Assembly (NCBI GenBank): GCA_004791255.1
Contig: SRUQ01000004.1
Span: forward strand, 1 to 64,000
Length of the DNA: 64,000 nucleotides
Direction of reading: 5' to 3'
Origin: a bacterium M00.F.Ca.ET.205.01.1.1
GTDB taxonomy: Bacteria > Pseudomonadota > Alphaproteobacteria > Rhizobiales > Rhizobiaceae
Of the stretch, positions 20,790 to 30,187 are shown in pieces. A program made the translations under genes and the position numbers. A model generated the notes under the pieces. It ran no database searches. It was not told the DNA's origin and worked only from the letters and a program-made list of their open reading frames with translations. Numbering within the stretch: the stretch's first letter is position 1; each line of letters begins with the position of its first letter.

Positions 20790-22847
20790 ATGGACGACAG
20801 CAACGACCTTTTCGGCAATCTGGACAAGCAGCCGCAGCCGGTCCGCACACCGGCGCGCCCGGCCGACCCGCTGGTGCAGGCGGCGGCCAAGCGTCCGGCA
20901 GCCAGCCGTGACGGCTCGGAGGGCTACAGCGCTGCCGACATCGAGGTGCTGGAAGGGCTCGAGCCCGTGCGCCGCCGGCCAGGCATGTATATCGGCGGCA
21001 CCGACGACAAGGCGATGCACCATCTGTTCGCCGAGGTCATCGACAATTCGATGGACGAGGCGGTGGCCGGCCACGCCACCTTCATCGACGTCGAACTTTC
21101 CGCCGACGGCTTCCTGACCGTCACCGACAACGGCCGCGGCATCCCGGTCGATCCGCATCCGAAATTCAAGAAGCCAGCGCTCGAAGTCATCATGACGACC
21201 CTGCATTCGGGCGGCAAATTCGACTCCAAGGTCTACGAAACATCAGGCGGCCTGCACGGCGTCGGCGTTTCCGTGGTCAACGCGCTGTCCGACCATCTCG
21301 AGGTCGAGGTCGCGCGTGGCCGCCAGCTCTATCGCCAGCGCTTTTCGCGCGGCATTCCGGTAACAGGTCTGGAGCACCTCGGCGAGGTGCACAACCGCCG
21401 CGGCACCAGGACCCGTTTCCATCCCGACGAGCAGATATTCGGCAAGGGAGCAGCGTTCGAGCCGGCGCGGCTCTACCGCATGACGCGTTCGAAGGCCTAT
21501 CTGTTCGGCGGCGTCGAAATCCGCTGGACCTGCGATCCCTCCTTGATCAAGGAGAAGGATCAGACGCCGGCCAAGGCCGAGTTCCATTTCCCAGGCGGCC
21601 TGAAGGACTATCTCAAGGCGACGCTGGGCGACGAGTTCCAGGTCACGCGAGAGGTTTTCGCGGGAAAAAGCGACAAACAGGGCGGCCATGGTTCGCTCGA
21701 ATGGGCGGTGACCTGGTTCGGCGGCGACGGCTTCATCAACTCCTATTGCAACACCATCCCGACCGGCGAAGGCGGCACGCACGAGGCGGGCTTCCGCAAT
21801 GTGCTGACGCGTGGCCTGCGCGCCTATGCCGACCTCGTCGGCAACAAGCGCGCCTCGATCGTCACCTCGGAAGACGTCATGATCTCGGCGGCGGGCATGC
21901 TGTCGGTGTTCATCCGCGAACCGGAATTCGTCGGCCAGACCAAGGACAGACTGGCGACGATCGAGGCCATTCGCATTGTCGAGACCGCGATCCGCGACCC
22001 GTTCGACCATTGGCTGGCCGACAATCCGCAGGAAGCCTCGAAGCTGCTGGAATGGGTGATCGCGCGCGCCGACGAGCGGGTGCGCCGACGCCAGGAAAAG
22101 GAAGTGTCGCGCAAGAGCGCGGTGCGCAAGCTGCGCCTGCCGGGCAAGCTCGCCGACTGCACGCAGAACGCCGCTGCCGGCGCCGAACTCTTCATCGTCG
22201 AAGGCGATTCGGCCGGCGGCTCGGCCAAGCAGGCGCGCGACCGCGCCAGCCAGGCGGTGCTGCCGCTGCGCGGCAAGATCCTCAACGTCGCCAGCGCCGG
22301 CAACGACAAGCTTGCTGCCAACCAGCAGATCTCGGATCTCATCCAGGCGCTGGGCTGCGGCACTCGGTCGAAATACCGCGACGAGGATTTGCGCTACGAC
22401 CGCGTTATCATCATGACCGACGCCGACGTCGACGGCGCCCATATCGCCTCGCTGCTGATCACTTTCTTCTACCAGGAAATGCCTGGCCTGGTCCGTGGCG
22501 GCCATCTCTACATGGCCGTGCCGCCACTCTATTCGATCCGGCAAGGCGGCAAGGTCGCCTATGCCCGTGACGACGCGCACAAGGAAGAATTGCTGCGCAC
22601 CGAATTCACCGGACGCGGCAAGGTCGAGCTTGGCCGCTTCAAGGGCCTGGGCGAGATGATGGCCTCGCAGCTCAAGGAGACCACCATGGACCCGAGGAAG
22701 CGCACGCTTCTCAGGGTTGACGTCATCGATGCCGAGGCCGCCACCAAGGATGCGGTCGACGCGCTGATGGGCACCAAACCGGAGGCGCGCTTCCGCTTCA
22801 TCCAGGAGCGTGCGGAATTCGCCGAAGCGGAAGTGCTGGATATCTAG
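20790..22847 (+). CDS. parE: DNA topoisomerase IV subunit B
   Basis: The 685-residue ATPase subunit of topoisomerase IV decatenates daughter chromosomes with ParC. GHKL ATP-binding motifs are visible: EVIDNSMDEAV, TDNGRGIPVD and GGLHGVGVS. The TOPRIM domain has EGDSAGGSAKQ and MTDADVDGAHI. Its length and C-terminal FIQERAEFAEAEVLDI fit ParE rather than the longer GyrB of alphaproteobacteria. ATG 20790 is used; ATG 20781 is an equally plausible start because neither has a clear ribosome binding site. Confidence 0.95.
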   Translation: MDDSNDLFGNLDKQPQPVRTPARPADPLVQAAAKRPAASRDGSEGYSAADIEVLEGLEPVRRRPGMYIGGTDDKAMHHLFAEVIDNSMDEAVAGHATFIDVELSADGFLTVTDNGRGIPVDPHPKFKKPALEVIMTTLHSGGKFDSKVYETSGGLHGVGVSVVNALSDHLEVEVARGRQLYRQRFSRGIPVTGLEHLGEVHNRRGTRTRFHPDEQIFGKGAAFEPARLYRMTRSKAYLFGGVEIRWTCDPSLIKEKDQTPAKAEFHFPGGLKDYLKATLGDEFQVTREVFAGKSDKQGGHGSLEWAVTWFGGDGFINSYCNTIPTGEGGTHEAGFRNVLTRGLRAYADLVGNKRASIVTSEDVMISAAGMLSVFIREPEFVGQTKDRLATIEAIRIVETAIRDPFDHWLADNPQEASKLLEWVIARADERVRRRQEKEVSRKSAVRKLRLPGKLADCTQNAAAGAELFIVEGDSAGGSAKQARDRASQAVLPLRGKILNVASAGNDKLAANQQISDLIQALGCGTRSKYRDEDLRYDRVIIMTDADVDGAHIASLLITFFYQEMPGLVRGGHLYMAVPPLYSIRQGGKVAYARDDAHKEELLRTEFTGRGKVELGRFKGLGEMMASQLKETTMDPRKRTLLRVDVIDAEAATKDAVDALMGTKPEARFRFIQERAEFAEAEVLDI

Positions 22848-22891
22848 CGGTCAGCCGAACCAGCTTGCGCGTCTGATATGGAGACCGGCAG

Positions 22892-24958
22892 GTGATCTGG
22901 GCGCGGCTGAAATCTTATTTCGAAGCGAGTTTGGCGGGGTTGACGCAGCGGACGCGCTCCGACTGGATTTTCGCGCTTCGCACCGTCTCGGCCGGCCTGA
23001 TCGCGCTGTTCGCGGCCTATGCCCTCAAGCTTGACCATCCGCAATGGGCGATGATGACGGTGTTCATCGTTGCCCAGCCGGTCGCCGGCATGGTGCTGGC
23101 CAAGGGTTTTTACAGGCTGCTCGGGACGCTTGTTGGCGGCGTCGCGGCGGTCGGCATCACCTCAGCCTTCGGCACCGGCCCGTGGGTGCTGGTCACGGTC
23201 CTCGCCGTCTGGATCGGCATCTGCACCTTCGTCTCCTCGCTGCTGCGGAATCCGGAAGCCTATGGCGCCGCGCTTGCCGGCTATTCAGCTATGATCATCG
23301 ACCTGCCCGCCTTCGGACAGCCGCATCTGGTCGTCGATCTCGCGGTGGCGCGCTGCGCCGAAATCGTGCTTGGCATCGTCTGTGCCGGCCTGACCAGCCG
23401 GCTGATCCTGCCGAAGCTCGCCAGCGACGCCATCACCTCGCGGCTGAAGCGCTGCATTCTCGACCTAGCCGCCTACGCCAGCGGCGCTTTTTCCGGCGGT
23501 GACGTGGCAACGCTGGCCGCGCAGCATCGCAAGCTGGTCGCCGATACCCAGACGCTTGGCGAGATGCGCGCCTATGCCAGGCTGGAAGCGCCGAGTTTCG
23601 CGCCGCGCGCCCATCCGGTTCGGCGCACCATCGGCCAGCTTCTCTCGGCCCTGTCGGCGGCACGCGCATTGCATTCGCACGCCGCCCCGAAGAACGCCGC
23701 CCTCATTCCGGTGCGCACGGAACTGCAGACGCTTGTCGCGGACATGGCGGCCAAGCCCGGCGCGCTCGACGACACAGTACCTTGGCTGACGCGGCTCGAT
23801 GCAATAGCCGCCAAGGCGAGGCAGATGCCCGACGTACCCCCTGGCCAGGGCGAGGACAGGGTCGGCACCATCACCCGCCTTACCATCGCCGCCGATTTCG
23901 CCGAAGCGCTGCAGCAGGTGCTGCGCGGTCTCGATGCCTTGCGCGCGCCAGTGGCGCGCTCTTCCCGTGACCGCAGACCGCCAGCGCTGGTGGTGCACCG
24001 CGACTATCACGGCGCCAGCAGAAACGCTGTGCGCGCGGCACTGGCGACGCTGCTGGTCGCTGCCTTCTGGCTGACGACGAAGTGGTCGGAGGCCACCGGC
24101 ACGGTCGTCCTCGTTGCGGTGGTCTCAAGCCTTTTCGCCGCACGGCCGGACCCGGTTCAGGTATCCTGGGGCTTCTTCAAGGGAACATTGCTGGCCTTGC
24201 CCTTTGCTTTTCTCGTCGGCCAGATCGCACTTCCAGCCCTGCCCGGCTTTGGCTGGTTCATGCTGTTCGTCGTGCCGATCCTGGTGCCGACGGCGCTCGC
24301 CATGGCCAATCCGCGCCATGTCGGCATCGCGACCGCCTTCGCCATAAACTTCCTCGCCATTCTCAGCCCGCATCAGGCGATGACCTATGACCCTGGCCCC
24401 TTCCTTGCCGGCTCCGCGTCGATCCTGGTCGGTATCCTGCTGGCAATCGGCGTCTACATGGTCGTGCTGCCCGCTGATCCGTGGCTCGCGGCCAACCGCA
24501 TCGTGCGGGCCATGCGGGAAGATCTGGCGCGGCTATGCCTGCATGACCGCGTGCCGCGTCGCTCGGCTTTCGAAAGCCTTGCCTACGACCGGGTAAACCA
24601 GCTGATGCCGCTGGTGCAGAATGCCGGCAAGAAGGGTGACGCGGTTCTGAGCGGCAGTGTCGCTGCCGTCACCGTCGGCCTGGAGATACTCCGGCTGCGC
24701 GGCACGCAGCAAGGCTCGGCGATCCCCTCGGAAACCGCGCTCTCGATCGCCAACTTCCTCAGGGGATTGGCGCGCGAACTGTTGTTTCGCGCTCCCGGCG
24801 ATCCGCAGACATCGACTGTCGCCGTTGCCCGACAGTACGCTACCGGCATCGCCGTGCGAAGCAACACCGGTGAGACGCTGAAAATCGCGGCGTCGCTGCG
24901 CATCATTGCCGCGGCGATGGAGGATTTCCCGGATTTCTTCGCCAAGAACAGGGGTTAA
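22892..24958 (+). CDS. FUSC family inner-membrane transporter
   Basis: The 688-residue protein has two sets of five to six hydrophobic helices (about 25-175 and 375-530) separated by a cytoplasmic region, plus a C-terminal cytoplasmic part. This is the layout of the FUSC/AaeB/YccS family, which includes efflux proteins for fusaric acid and aromatic acids. The segment LDHPQWAMMTVFIVAQPVAG is typical. The substrate is unknown. The start is GTG 22892. The gene ends tail to tail with the DUF2336 gene, overlapping by four bases. Confidence 0.88.
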   Translation: MIWARLKSYFEASLAGLTQRTRSDWIFALRTVSAGLIALFAAYALKLDHPQWAMMTVFIVAQPVAGMVLAKGFYRLLGTLVGGVAAVGITSAFGTGPWVLVTVLAVWIGICTFVSSLLRNPEAYGAALAGYSAMIIDLPAFGQPHLVVDLAVARCAEIVLGIVCAGLTSRLILPKLASDAITSRLKRCILDLAAYASGAFSGGDVATLAAQHRKLVADTQTLGEMRAYARLEAPSFAPRAHPVRRTIGQLLSALSAARALHSHAAPKNAALIPVRTELQTLVADMAAKPGALDDTVPWLTRLDAIAAKARQMPDVPPGQGEDRVGTITRLTIAADFAEALQQVLRGLDALRAPVARSSRDRRPPALVVHRDYHGASRNAVRAALATLLVAAFWLTTKWSEATGTVVLVAVVSSLFAARPDPVQVSWGFFKGTLLALPFAFLVGQIALPALPGFGWFMLFVVPILVPTALAMANPRHVGIATAFAINFLAILSPHQAMTYDPGPFLAGSASILVGILLAIGVYMVVLPADPWLAANRIVRAMREDLARLCLHDRVPRRSAFESLAYDRVNQLMPLVQNAGKKGDAVLSGSVAAVTVGLEILRLRGTQQGSAIPSETALSIANFLRGLARELLFRAPGDPQTSTVAVARQYATGIAVRSNTGETLKIAASLRIIAAAMEDFPDFFAKNRG

Positions 24959-26079
24959 GCGGCAGCAATCGCCAGTGCATGCCCTCGGGCATTCTCTCGC
25001 AAGGCGTCAAGATGGATCGACTTGACCAGCGTTGCCAGATCGCCTTCAGCCGACTGCCCACCTACTTCCTTCAACATCAGCCAGCTGACTTCCTGCACGC
25101 CGGCGATGCGTTTGCCGTTGGCCACCTCACGCCAGATTTTCAGCGCGCGCAGGATGATCGCGTGGGTGACTGCGGCAAGGCCTGCGCTGCGGAACAGTGC
25201 CTGCAAGGCCGTGTCGTGGCCGCCGGCCAGCAGCGCCCTCACCCGTTGTTCGGACTGCTGGCTGAGCGCGACCAGCGCCGAGCCGAAGAAATCGACCTTG
25301 CCGTGCGCGATGGTGCGGATGATGAAGCTCGCGGTGAGGTCGCCGCGCAATCTGAGATGCTCGATCAGCGCGGCATGCTCTTGCTGGCGCGTGCCTTCGA
25401 TCAGCGTTATCGAGGCCTTCACGCAGGCGTCGCGCATGACGCGGTCGGCGCGGGCAGCACCCATCAAAGCCATGACCAGTGGCGAGGTCTTGAGCAGTTC
25501 GCCGAGCTTGACGAGCAGCATGTGGCGGCAGTCCGCCGGCAAGCGAGCGTCCGAAATCAGGGCTTCGCGCACCAGCGGCGAATGGCCATGGCGTTCGGCC
25601 ATGCGGCGGAAACTCAGCGAAGCGATGTCGGCGCCGCTGTTGGCCAAGAGCACGGCGCAGGCCTCCGCCTCGCCGATCTCGGCGATGGCCGCCGACAGCG
25701 CCATCGAGACCACAGGCCGGTCGGCAATCAGCTTCTGCGTTGCCTTCTGGCTCGCCGCCACGCGGTTGATCAGATCGGCATCGGTAAGCAACGGCGAACG
25801 CGCCAACACCACGCCGGCGACCTCGGGTTGGTCCGACGCCAGCACGCTAATGATCTGCAGCGGCGCGTGATGGCTCATGGACAGCGCTTCGGCCATAGCC
25901 AGCCGCACCTTCGATGAAGCATCGTCGAGCAGCAGCGTCAGCGCCGCTTCGGCGGCGCAGCGATCCTCGAAAGGCAGTTCGGCGTTGATATAGGCGCGGG
26001 CCAGCGCGCTTGCCGCCGCGGCGCGCTCCGACACCCTGGCCGTGTAGATCCATTTCAGGAAATGCGAAACAACAACCAT
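24955..26079 (-). CDS. DUF2336 domain protein
   Basis: The 374-residue protein is almost wholly alpha-helical, with HEAT-like helix repeats, for example DDASSKVRLAMAEALSMSHH and ISVLASDQPEVAGVVLARS. This pattern matches the DUF2336 family of alphaproteobacteria. No signal peptide or transmembrane segment is seen, and the biochemical role is unknown. It is transcribed convergently with the FUSC gene and divergently from the MaoC gene. The only possible regulation visible is the shared intergenic space at 26080-26231. Confidence 0.82.
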   Translation of the reverse strand: MVVVSHFLKWIYTARVSERAAAASALARAYINAELPFEDRCAAEAALTLLLDDASSKVRLAMAEALSMSHHAPLQIISVLASDQPEVAGVVLARSPLLTDADLINRVAASQKATQKLIADRPVVSMALSAAIAEIGEAEACAVLLANSGADIASLSFRRMAERHGHSPLVREALISDARLPADCRHMLLVKLGELLKTSPLVMALMGAARADRVMRDACVKASITLIEGTRQQEHAALIEHLRLRGDLTASFIIRTIAHGKVDFFGSALVALSQQSEQRVRALLAGGHDTALQALFRSAGLAAVTHAIILRALKIWREVANGKRIAGVQEVSWLMLKEVGGQSAEGDLATLVKSIHLDALRENARGHALAIAAA

Positions 26080-26231
26080 GCCCGTCTACATCAGCCCCTT
26101 GCCAGTACGTTTCCGGCCCCGCTCAGACGGTAGGCAGAAATGGTTTACGAACGGTTCACCATGTTCATTAACTGGCTTGCGAGCGCCGGATGCAGCGCCT
26201 ATCAACCCTCAGGCAGCACAGGAGGACGCGA

Positions 26232-26687
26232 ATGGCCGGGCTTTACCTCGAAGAGTTCGTCGTCGGCCAGGTCTTCCAGCACACGCTGCGTAAGACCGTT
26301 ACCGAAAGCGACAACATGCTGTTTTCGGTGATGACGCTGAACCCGCAGCCGCTGCATATCGACTTCGACTTCGCCGCCAAGAGCGAATGGGGTAAACCTC
26401 TGGTCAACTCGCTGTTCACGCTCGGCCTGATGATCGGCATTTCGGTCAACGACATCACCGTCGGCACCACCGTCGCCAATCTCGGCATGAAGGAAACAGT
26501 GTTCCCGCACCCGGTCTTCCATGGCGATACGATCCGCGTCGAGACCACCGTGATCTCGGTGCGCGAATCCCGGTCGAAGCCCGATCGCGGCATCGTCGAG
26601 TTCGAACACCGCGCCTATAACCAGCATGGAGACCTCGTCGCCAAATGCACCAGGCAGGCAATGATGCTGAGGAAGAAGGCCGCCTGA
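26232..26687 (+). CDS. MaoC family (R)-hydratase-like protein
   Basis: The 151-residue protein has a hot-dog fold of the MaoC dehydratase type. The hydratase segment NPQPLHIDFDFAAKSEWGKP contains the catalytic His/Asp region (H-x-D-x-x-F-A pattern), followed by VNSLFTLGLMIG. Such enzymes hydrate enoyl-CoA or mesaconyl-CoA esters. ATG 26232 follows GGAGGA at 26221-26226. Its stop overlaps the start of the CitE-like lyase by one base, so both probably act in one CoA-ester pathway, possibly of the ethylmalonyl-CoA or C5-dicarboxylate type. Confidence 0.88.
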   Translation: MAGLYLEEFVVGQVFQHTLRKTVTESDNMLFSVMTLNPQPLHIDFDFAAKSEWGKPLVNSLFTLGLMIGISVNDITVGTTVANLGMKETVFPHPVFHGDTIRVETTVISVRESRSKPDRGIVEFEHRAYNQHGDLVAKCTRQAMMLRKKAA

Positions 26688-27568
26688 TGCGCTCGCTGCT
26701 GTTCGTTCCCGGCGATTCCGAGCGCAAGCTGAAGAAGGGTTTTGGCGCCGGCGCCGACGTGGTCATCATCGATCTCGAGGATTCCGTGGCGCCGCAGAAT
26801 AAGGCGGCGGCGCGCGAGACAGCAGCACGCTTCATCGCCGGCCATAGAGCGCAGACCGGCTCGGCGATCTATATCAGGGTCAACGACCTGTCCACCGGGC
26901 AGACGGACGATGATCTTGCCGCCCTCATTCCAGCGAAGCCCGACGGCATCATGTTGCCGAAATCGAACAGCGGCCAGGATGTCCAGCAACTCTCGGCAAA
27001 GCTCAGGCTCCACGAGGCCGAAAATGGCCTGCCCGACGGGGCGATCAATATCTTGCCGATCATCACCGAGACACCGGCGGGCGTGCTGGCGGCGGCAAGT
27101 TATGCCGGGACAAGCGCCCGGCTTGCCGGCCTCACCTGGGGCGCCGAAGACCTTTCGGCGGCGATCGGCGCACGCACCGCCCGCGACGAGCGTGGCCGTT
27201 ACACTGACGTGTTCCGCTTCGCCCGCACCATGACCATCCTTGCCGCCGGCGCGGCCGAGGTCGCGGCGATCGATACCGTGTTCCCGAATTTCCGCGACAT
27301 GGCCGCCTTCGCGACGGAGTGCCGGGAGGCCGAGCGGGACGGCTTCACCGGCAAGATGGCAATCCACCCCGATCAGGTGCCCGTCATCAACGCCGCCTTT
27401 ACGCCATCAGCCGAAGCCGTGAGACAATCGGCGGCAATCGTTGCTGCATTCGAAGCCGCCGGCAATCCCGGCGTCGTCAGCATCGACGGAAAGATGTACG
27501 ACCGCCCGCACCTGCGGCTGGCCGAGCGGCTGTTGGCCCGGGCCAAGGCAGCCGGGGTCTCTGTTTAA
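26687..27568 (+). CDS. HpcH/HpaI aldolase, CitE-like CoA-ester lyase
   Basis: The 293-residue protein opens with RSLLFVPGDSERKLKKG and contains DVVIIDLEDSVAP, GIMLPKSNSG, and GLTWGAEDLSAAIGARTARD, all characteristic of the CitE / malyl-CoA lyase family. These enzymes make or cleave malyl-, methylmalyl- or citramalyl-CoA using a metal ion. ATG 26687 shares a base with the MaoC stop (TGATG), so translation is coupled. The true substrate cannot be read from sequence. The gene ends tail to tail with the channel gene, overlapping by four bases. Confidence 0.9.
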   Translation: MRSLLFVPGDSERKLKKGFGAGADVVIIDLEDSVAPQNKAAARETAARFIAGHRAQTGSAIYIRVNDLSTGQTDDDLAALIPAKPDGIMLPKSNSGQDVQQLSAKLRLHEAENGLPDGAINILPIITETPAGVLAAASYAGTSARLAGLTWGAEDLSAAIGARTARDERGRYTDVFRFARTMTILAAGAAEVAAIDTVFPNFRDMAAFATECREAERDGFTGKMAIHPDQVPVINAAFTPSAEAVRQSAAIVAAFEAAGNPGVVSIDGKMYDRPHLRLAERLLARAKAAGVSV

Positions 27569-29466
27569 TCCCGCGCCAGCACGATTATCCGGTCCTCCGG
27601 CAGATAGGCCAGCGCTTCCGACTTCAGCGGGTTGACGGTGACGCCGCCCAGCGCTCGCTGGTCGGTGTCCGCGGCGCGGACGCGCCGGTACCCTATGGCG
27701 ATCTCGCCGCGCAGCCGCGCCGATTCCGCAATCGTCCAGAAAGTCACCGGCCAGCCGATGGCGACATAGTCGGCGACCGGACGCATGTAGATTTCGGAGC
27801 CTTCCTCGTCGAGCAGGTCGTCGAAGATCGCGGCGAGGTACTGGTTCTCGGACGCTTGGGCCAGCATCAGGCTGACCAGCCGGTTGCTGACGACGAAATC
27901 GTCGGCCTTGGTTACCGCCGCGAGCTCCCGGTTGCGCACGTCGATCATCTCGCTGACGATTTTGATGTGCAGGCCGGCATTATCTGAAATCTTGCGCAGG
28001 TGCAGCAGCGTCACCAGCGTGCGCGTATCGGCCGGCTGCGCCGCCATGGTTTCGCTGTAGCCGAGGACGAGCACGTGGTCGTAGGAGGGCACGTCCAGGC
28101 TCGCCAGCGCGGCGCTGCTCGATGTGTCGGCAACGCGGCAGTGAACCGACAGATTGTCGCCGTCGACCTTGAGTTCGGCGACTTCCTGTTCGAGGCCTGA
28201 TGTATCGGCGGCAATGGTCAGTATCGACCCGGGCGCGACGTAGCGCGACAGTTCATGAGTGATGATCGGACCACGCCGGTTCCAGCCAAGGATCAACGTG
28301 CGCTCCGGTTGCTTCTCGGCGGGCTGCGGGCCGAGGATTGCCGCCGTGTCGATCTCGATCCTGGGGCTTCCCACTCTTATCGCGGCATCGTCCTCGGCGA
28401 TGATAATGGCGCGTGTGTCCTTGCGGATGACCAGGTCCGACGGCGGGTTGAGATCGACGCGCCCATTGCTGTCGCAAAGCCCGATCAGCACGCAGTGCTC
28501 ATACGCCATCACCGCCTCACCGAAAGTCTTGCCGGTGAGGCCTGGCTGCTCGATCGTGTAGATTTCGCAGCCATCGAAATCGAGCAGCTCCGAATAGACG
28601 CCGCTCAAGCCCGACTGCCGGCTCGAATGCACGACGATACGCGAGATCAGCTGGTCGGCCAGCACGAGTTGTACCTCGGCTCCGCCAACCACACGGGCGA
28701 CCTCGGCGTTCTTGCCATCGCGGATCTCGGCGGCGATGTTGTACGGAGCGGCGCGCCGGTTCGGGTCGTTGACCAGTGCGAGCACCGTCTTGATAACCTG
28801 CGAATCCGGATCGTCGCCGTCCGGCGACAGCACGATGACCGAGCGCGAGGTCTGCGGGTTGACGATGGCCAGATCGTAGAGATCGGTCGGATCGCCGCTG
28901 CGGCAGATGATGCGCGTGTTGCCCAGCTTGCCGACCTTGGCTGCGATCTCGTCCTCCATCTCGACCTTGTCCATATTGGCCATGACGACGATGCGCGGAC
29001 GGCGGCGGCTGGCATTGGCAATGACAAGTTCGGAGATGACGTCGAAGATCGACGGCGACCAGTTGAGGATGATTGTCTGGTCGCTCTCCAGCACCCGCGA
29101 GCGGCCCTTGCGCAATTCATCGAGCTTGCTGTCGACGCCGGCGCTGAGCACGCCGATGAGGGCCGAAACGACAAAGATGCCGGCCAGCGTGACGACAAGC
29201 ATGACGAGACGGAAGGCCCAGCCGACATCACCGCCCATCGTGCCGGAATCGAGCGTGCGCATAAGCGATTCCCACAATGCTTCGAAAAAGTTCAGCGGTT
29301 CGCCGCCTTCAGGCGCGATGTGGGTCACCGCAAGGAAACCCGCGGCGGCGATGATGATCAGCATGGACAGGACCGCGAGCCAGCCGATCAGCGCGATCGG
29401 CCCGGCGGCCATGCTCTTGTCGAACGCATAGCGCAGCCGGGTGCCCAGCGAGTCTCGTTTCTTCAT
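27565..29466 (-). CDS. CASTOR/POLLUX-type ion channel homologue with RCK-like domains
   Basis: The 633-residue protein has three hydrophobic segments near the N-terminus: 20-48 (IALIGWLAVLSMLIIIAAAG), a pore-loop-like stretch near 58-80 (FEALWESLMRTLDSGTMGG), and 85-110. Two RCK/Rossmann-like halves follow, marked by VLESDQTIILNWSPSIFDVI and RTLILGWNRRGPIITHELS. This is the plan of CASTOR/POLLUX channels, whose plant members are nuclear-envelope channels needed for root symbiosis. Bacterial members are little studied. ATG 29466 (MKKRDSLGTR) was chosen because the open extension beyond it has no domain. Confidence 0.87.
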   Translation of the reverse strand: MKKRDSLGTRLRYAFDKSMAAGPIALIGWLAVLSMLIIIAAAGFLAVTHIAPEGGEPLNFFEALWESLMRTLDSGTMGGDVGWAFRLVMLVVTLAGIFVVSALIGVLSAGVDSKLDELRKGRSRVLESDQTIILNWSPSIFDVISELVIANASRRRPRIVVMANMDKVEMEDEIAAKVGKLGNTRIICRSGDPTDLYDLAIVNPQTSRSVIVLSPDGDDPDSQVIKTVLALVNDPNRRAAPYNIAAEIRDGKNAEVARVVGGAEVQLVLADQLISRIVVHSSRQSGLSGVYSELLDFDGCEIYTIEQPGLTGKTFGEAVMAYEHCVLIGLCDSNGRVDLNPPSDLVIRKDTRAIIIAEDDAAIRVGSPRIEIDTAAILGPQPAEKQPERTLILGWNRRGPIITHELSRYVAPGSILTIAADTSGLEQEVAELKVDGDNLSVHCRVADTSSSAALASLDVPSYDHVLVLGYSETMAAQPADTRTLVTLLHLRKISDNAGLHIKIVSEMIDVRNRELAAVTKADDFVVSNRLVSLMLAQASENQYLAAIFDDLLDEEGSEIYMRPVADYVAIGWPVTFWTIAESARLRGEIAIGYRRVRAADTDQRALGGVTVNPLKSEALAYLPEDRIIVLARD

Positions 29467-29578
29467 GTGCAGGCGCCCCTCAAATCCCCTAAGCCGATGC
29501 GCAAACCCAACGCATCGCAACATCAGCTCTCTTAGCGTGCTCATAAATAAAGGGGAATCGCTTTTCGCGTGCTCGCGG

Positions 29579-30187
29579 TCAGTCTTTTTCCCAGCGCGGC
29601 CGGCGCATGGAGAAGACTTCGCTGATGCTGGCATATTCCATATAGCCAAGACGGGCGACATTGCCGGCCTTGGTGATGTCGAACAGGCCGTCTTTCAAAA
29701 AGGCATCGTCGATATGCACGCCGACCACTTCGCCGGCAACGATAATGGCGCTCGTCGGCGTTCCGTCGAGCGCCCTTGGCCGAAAAACCTCGGTCACCCT
29801 GCATTCGAGCGCCGCGGGCGCTGCCGCCACGCGAGGTGGCCTGACCAGACGCGACGGCGCCATTTCAAGATCGGCAAGGATGAACTCGTTGACGCCGCGC
29901 GGGGCATCGACCGACGTGCGGTTCATCTTGTCGGCGAGCTCGCGGCTGACCAGATTGGCGACGAACTCGCCGCTTTCGAGGGCGAACGAGGCGCTGTCCT
30001 TCTCGCCCTCGGATGAGAACCAGACGATGAACGGCCGCGTCGATACGGCGTTGAAGAACGAATACGGTGCGAGATTCACTTCGCCGGCCCGGTTGAGCGT
30101 CGAGATCCAGCCGATCGGGCGCGGCGCTACAATCGCCTTTGACGGATCATGCGGCAGCCCGTGCCCTTTTGACGGCTCGTAGAACAT
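29579..30187 (-). CDS. Flavin reductase-like domain protein
   Basis: The 202-residue protein matches the FMN-binding flavin reductase-like fold: APRPIGWISTLNRAGEVNLAPYS binds FMN, followed by FFNAVSTRPFIVWFSSEG. Members reduce flavin or act as flavoredoxins. It starts directly after the nitroreductase stop, so the two flavoproteins are probably co-expressed and may serve one redox reaction. The physiological substrate is unknown. Confidence 0.9.
   Translation of the reverse strand: MFYEPSKGHGLPHDPSKAIVAPRPIGWISTLNRAGEVNLAPYSFFNAVSTRPFIVWFSSEGEKDSASFALESGEFVANLVSRELADKMNRTSVDAPRGVNEFILADLEMAPSRLVRPPRVAAAPAALECRVTEVFRPRALDGTPTSAIIVAGEVVGVHIDDAFLKDGLFDITKAGNVARLGYMEYASISEVFSMRRPRWEKD

Noticed and set aside
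28255-29535. 426-codon open frame antisense to the channel gene
   Set aside because: Shadow frame, Asp/Arg/His-rich, no motif.
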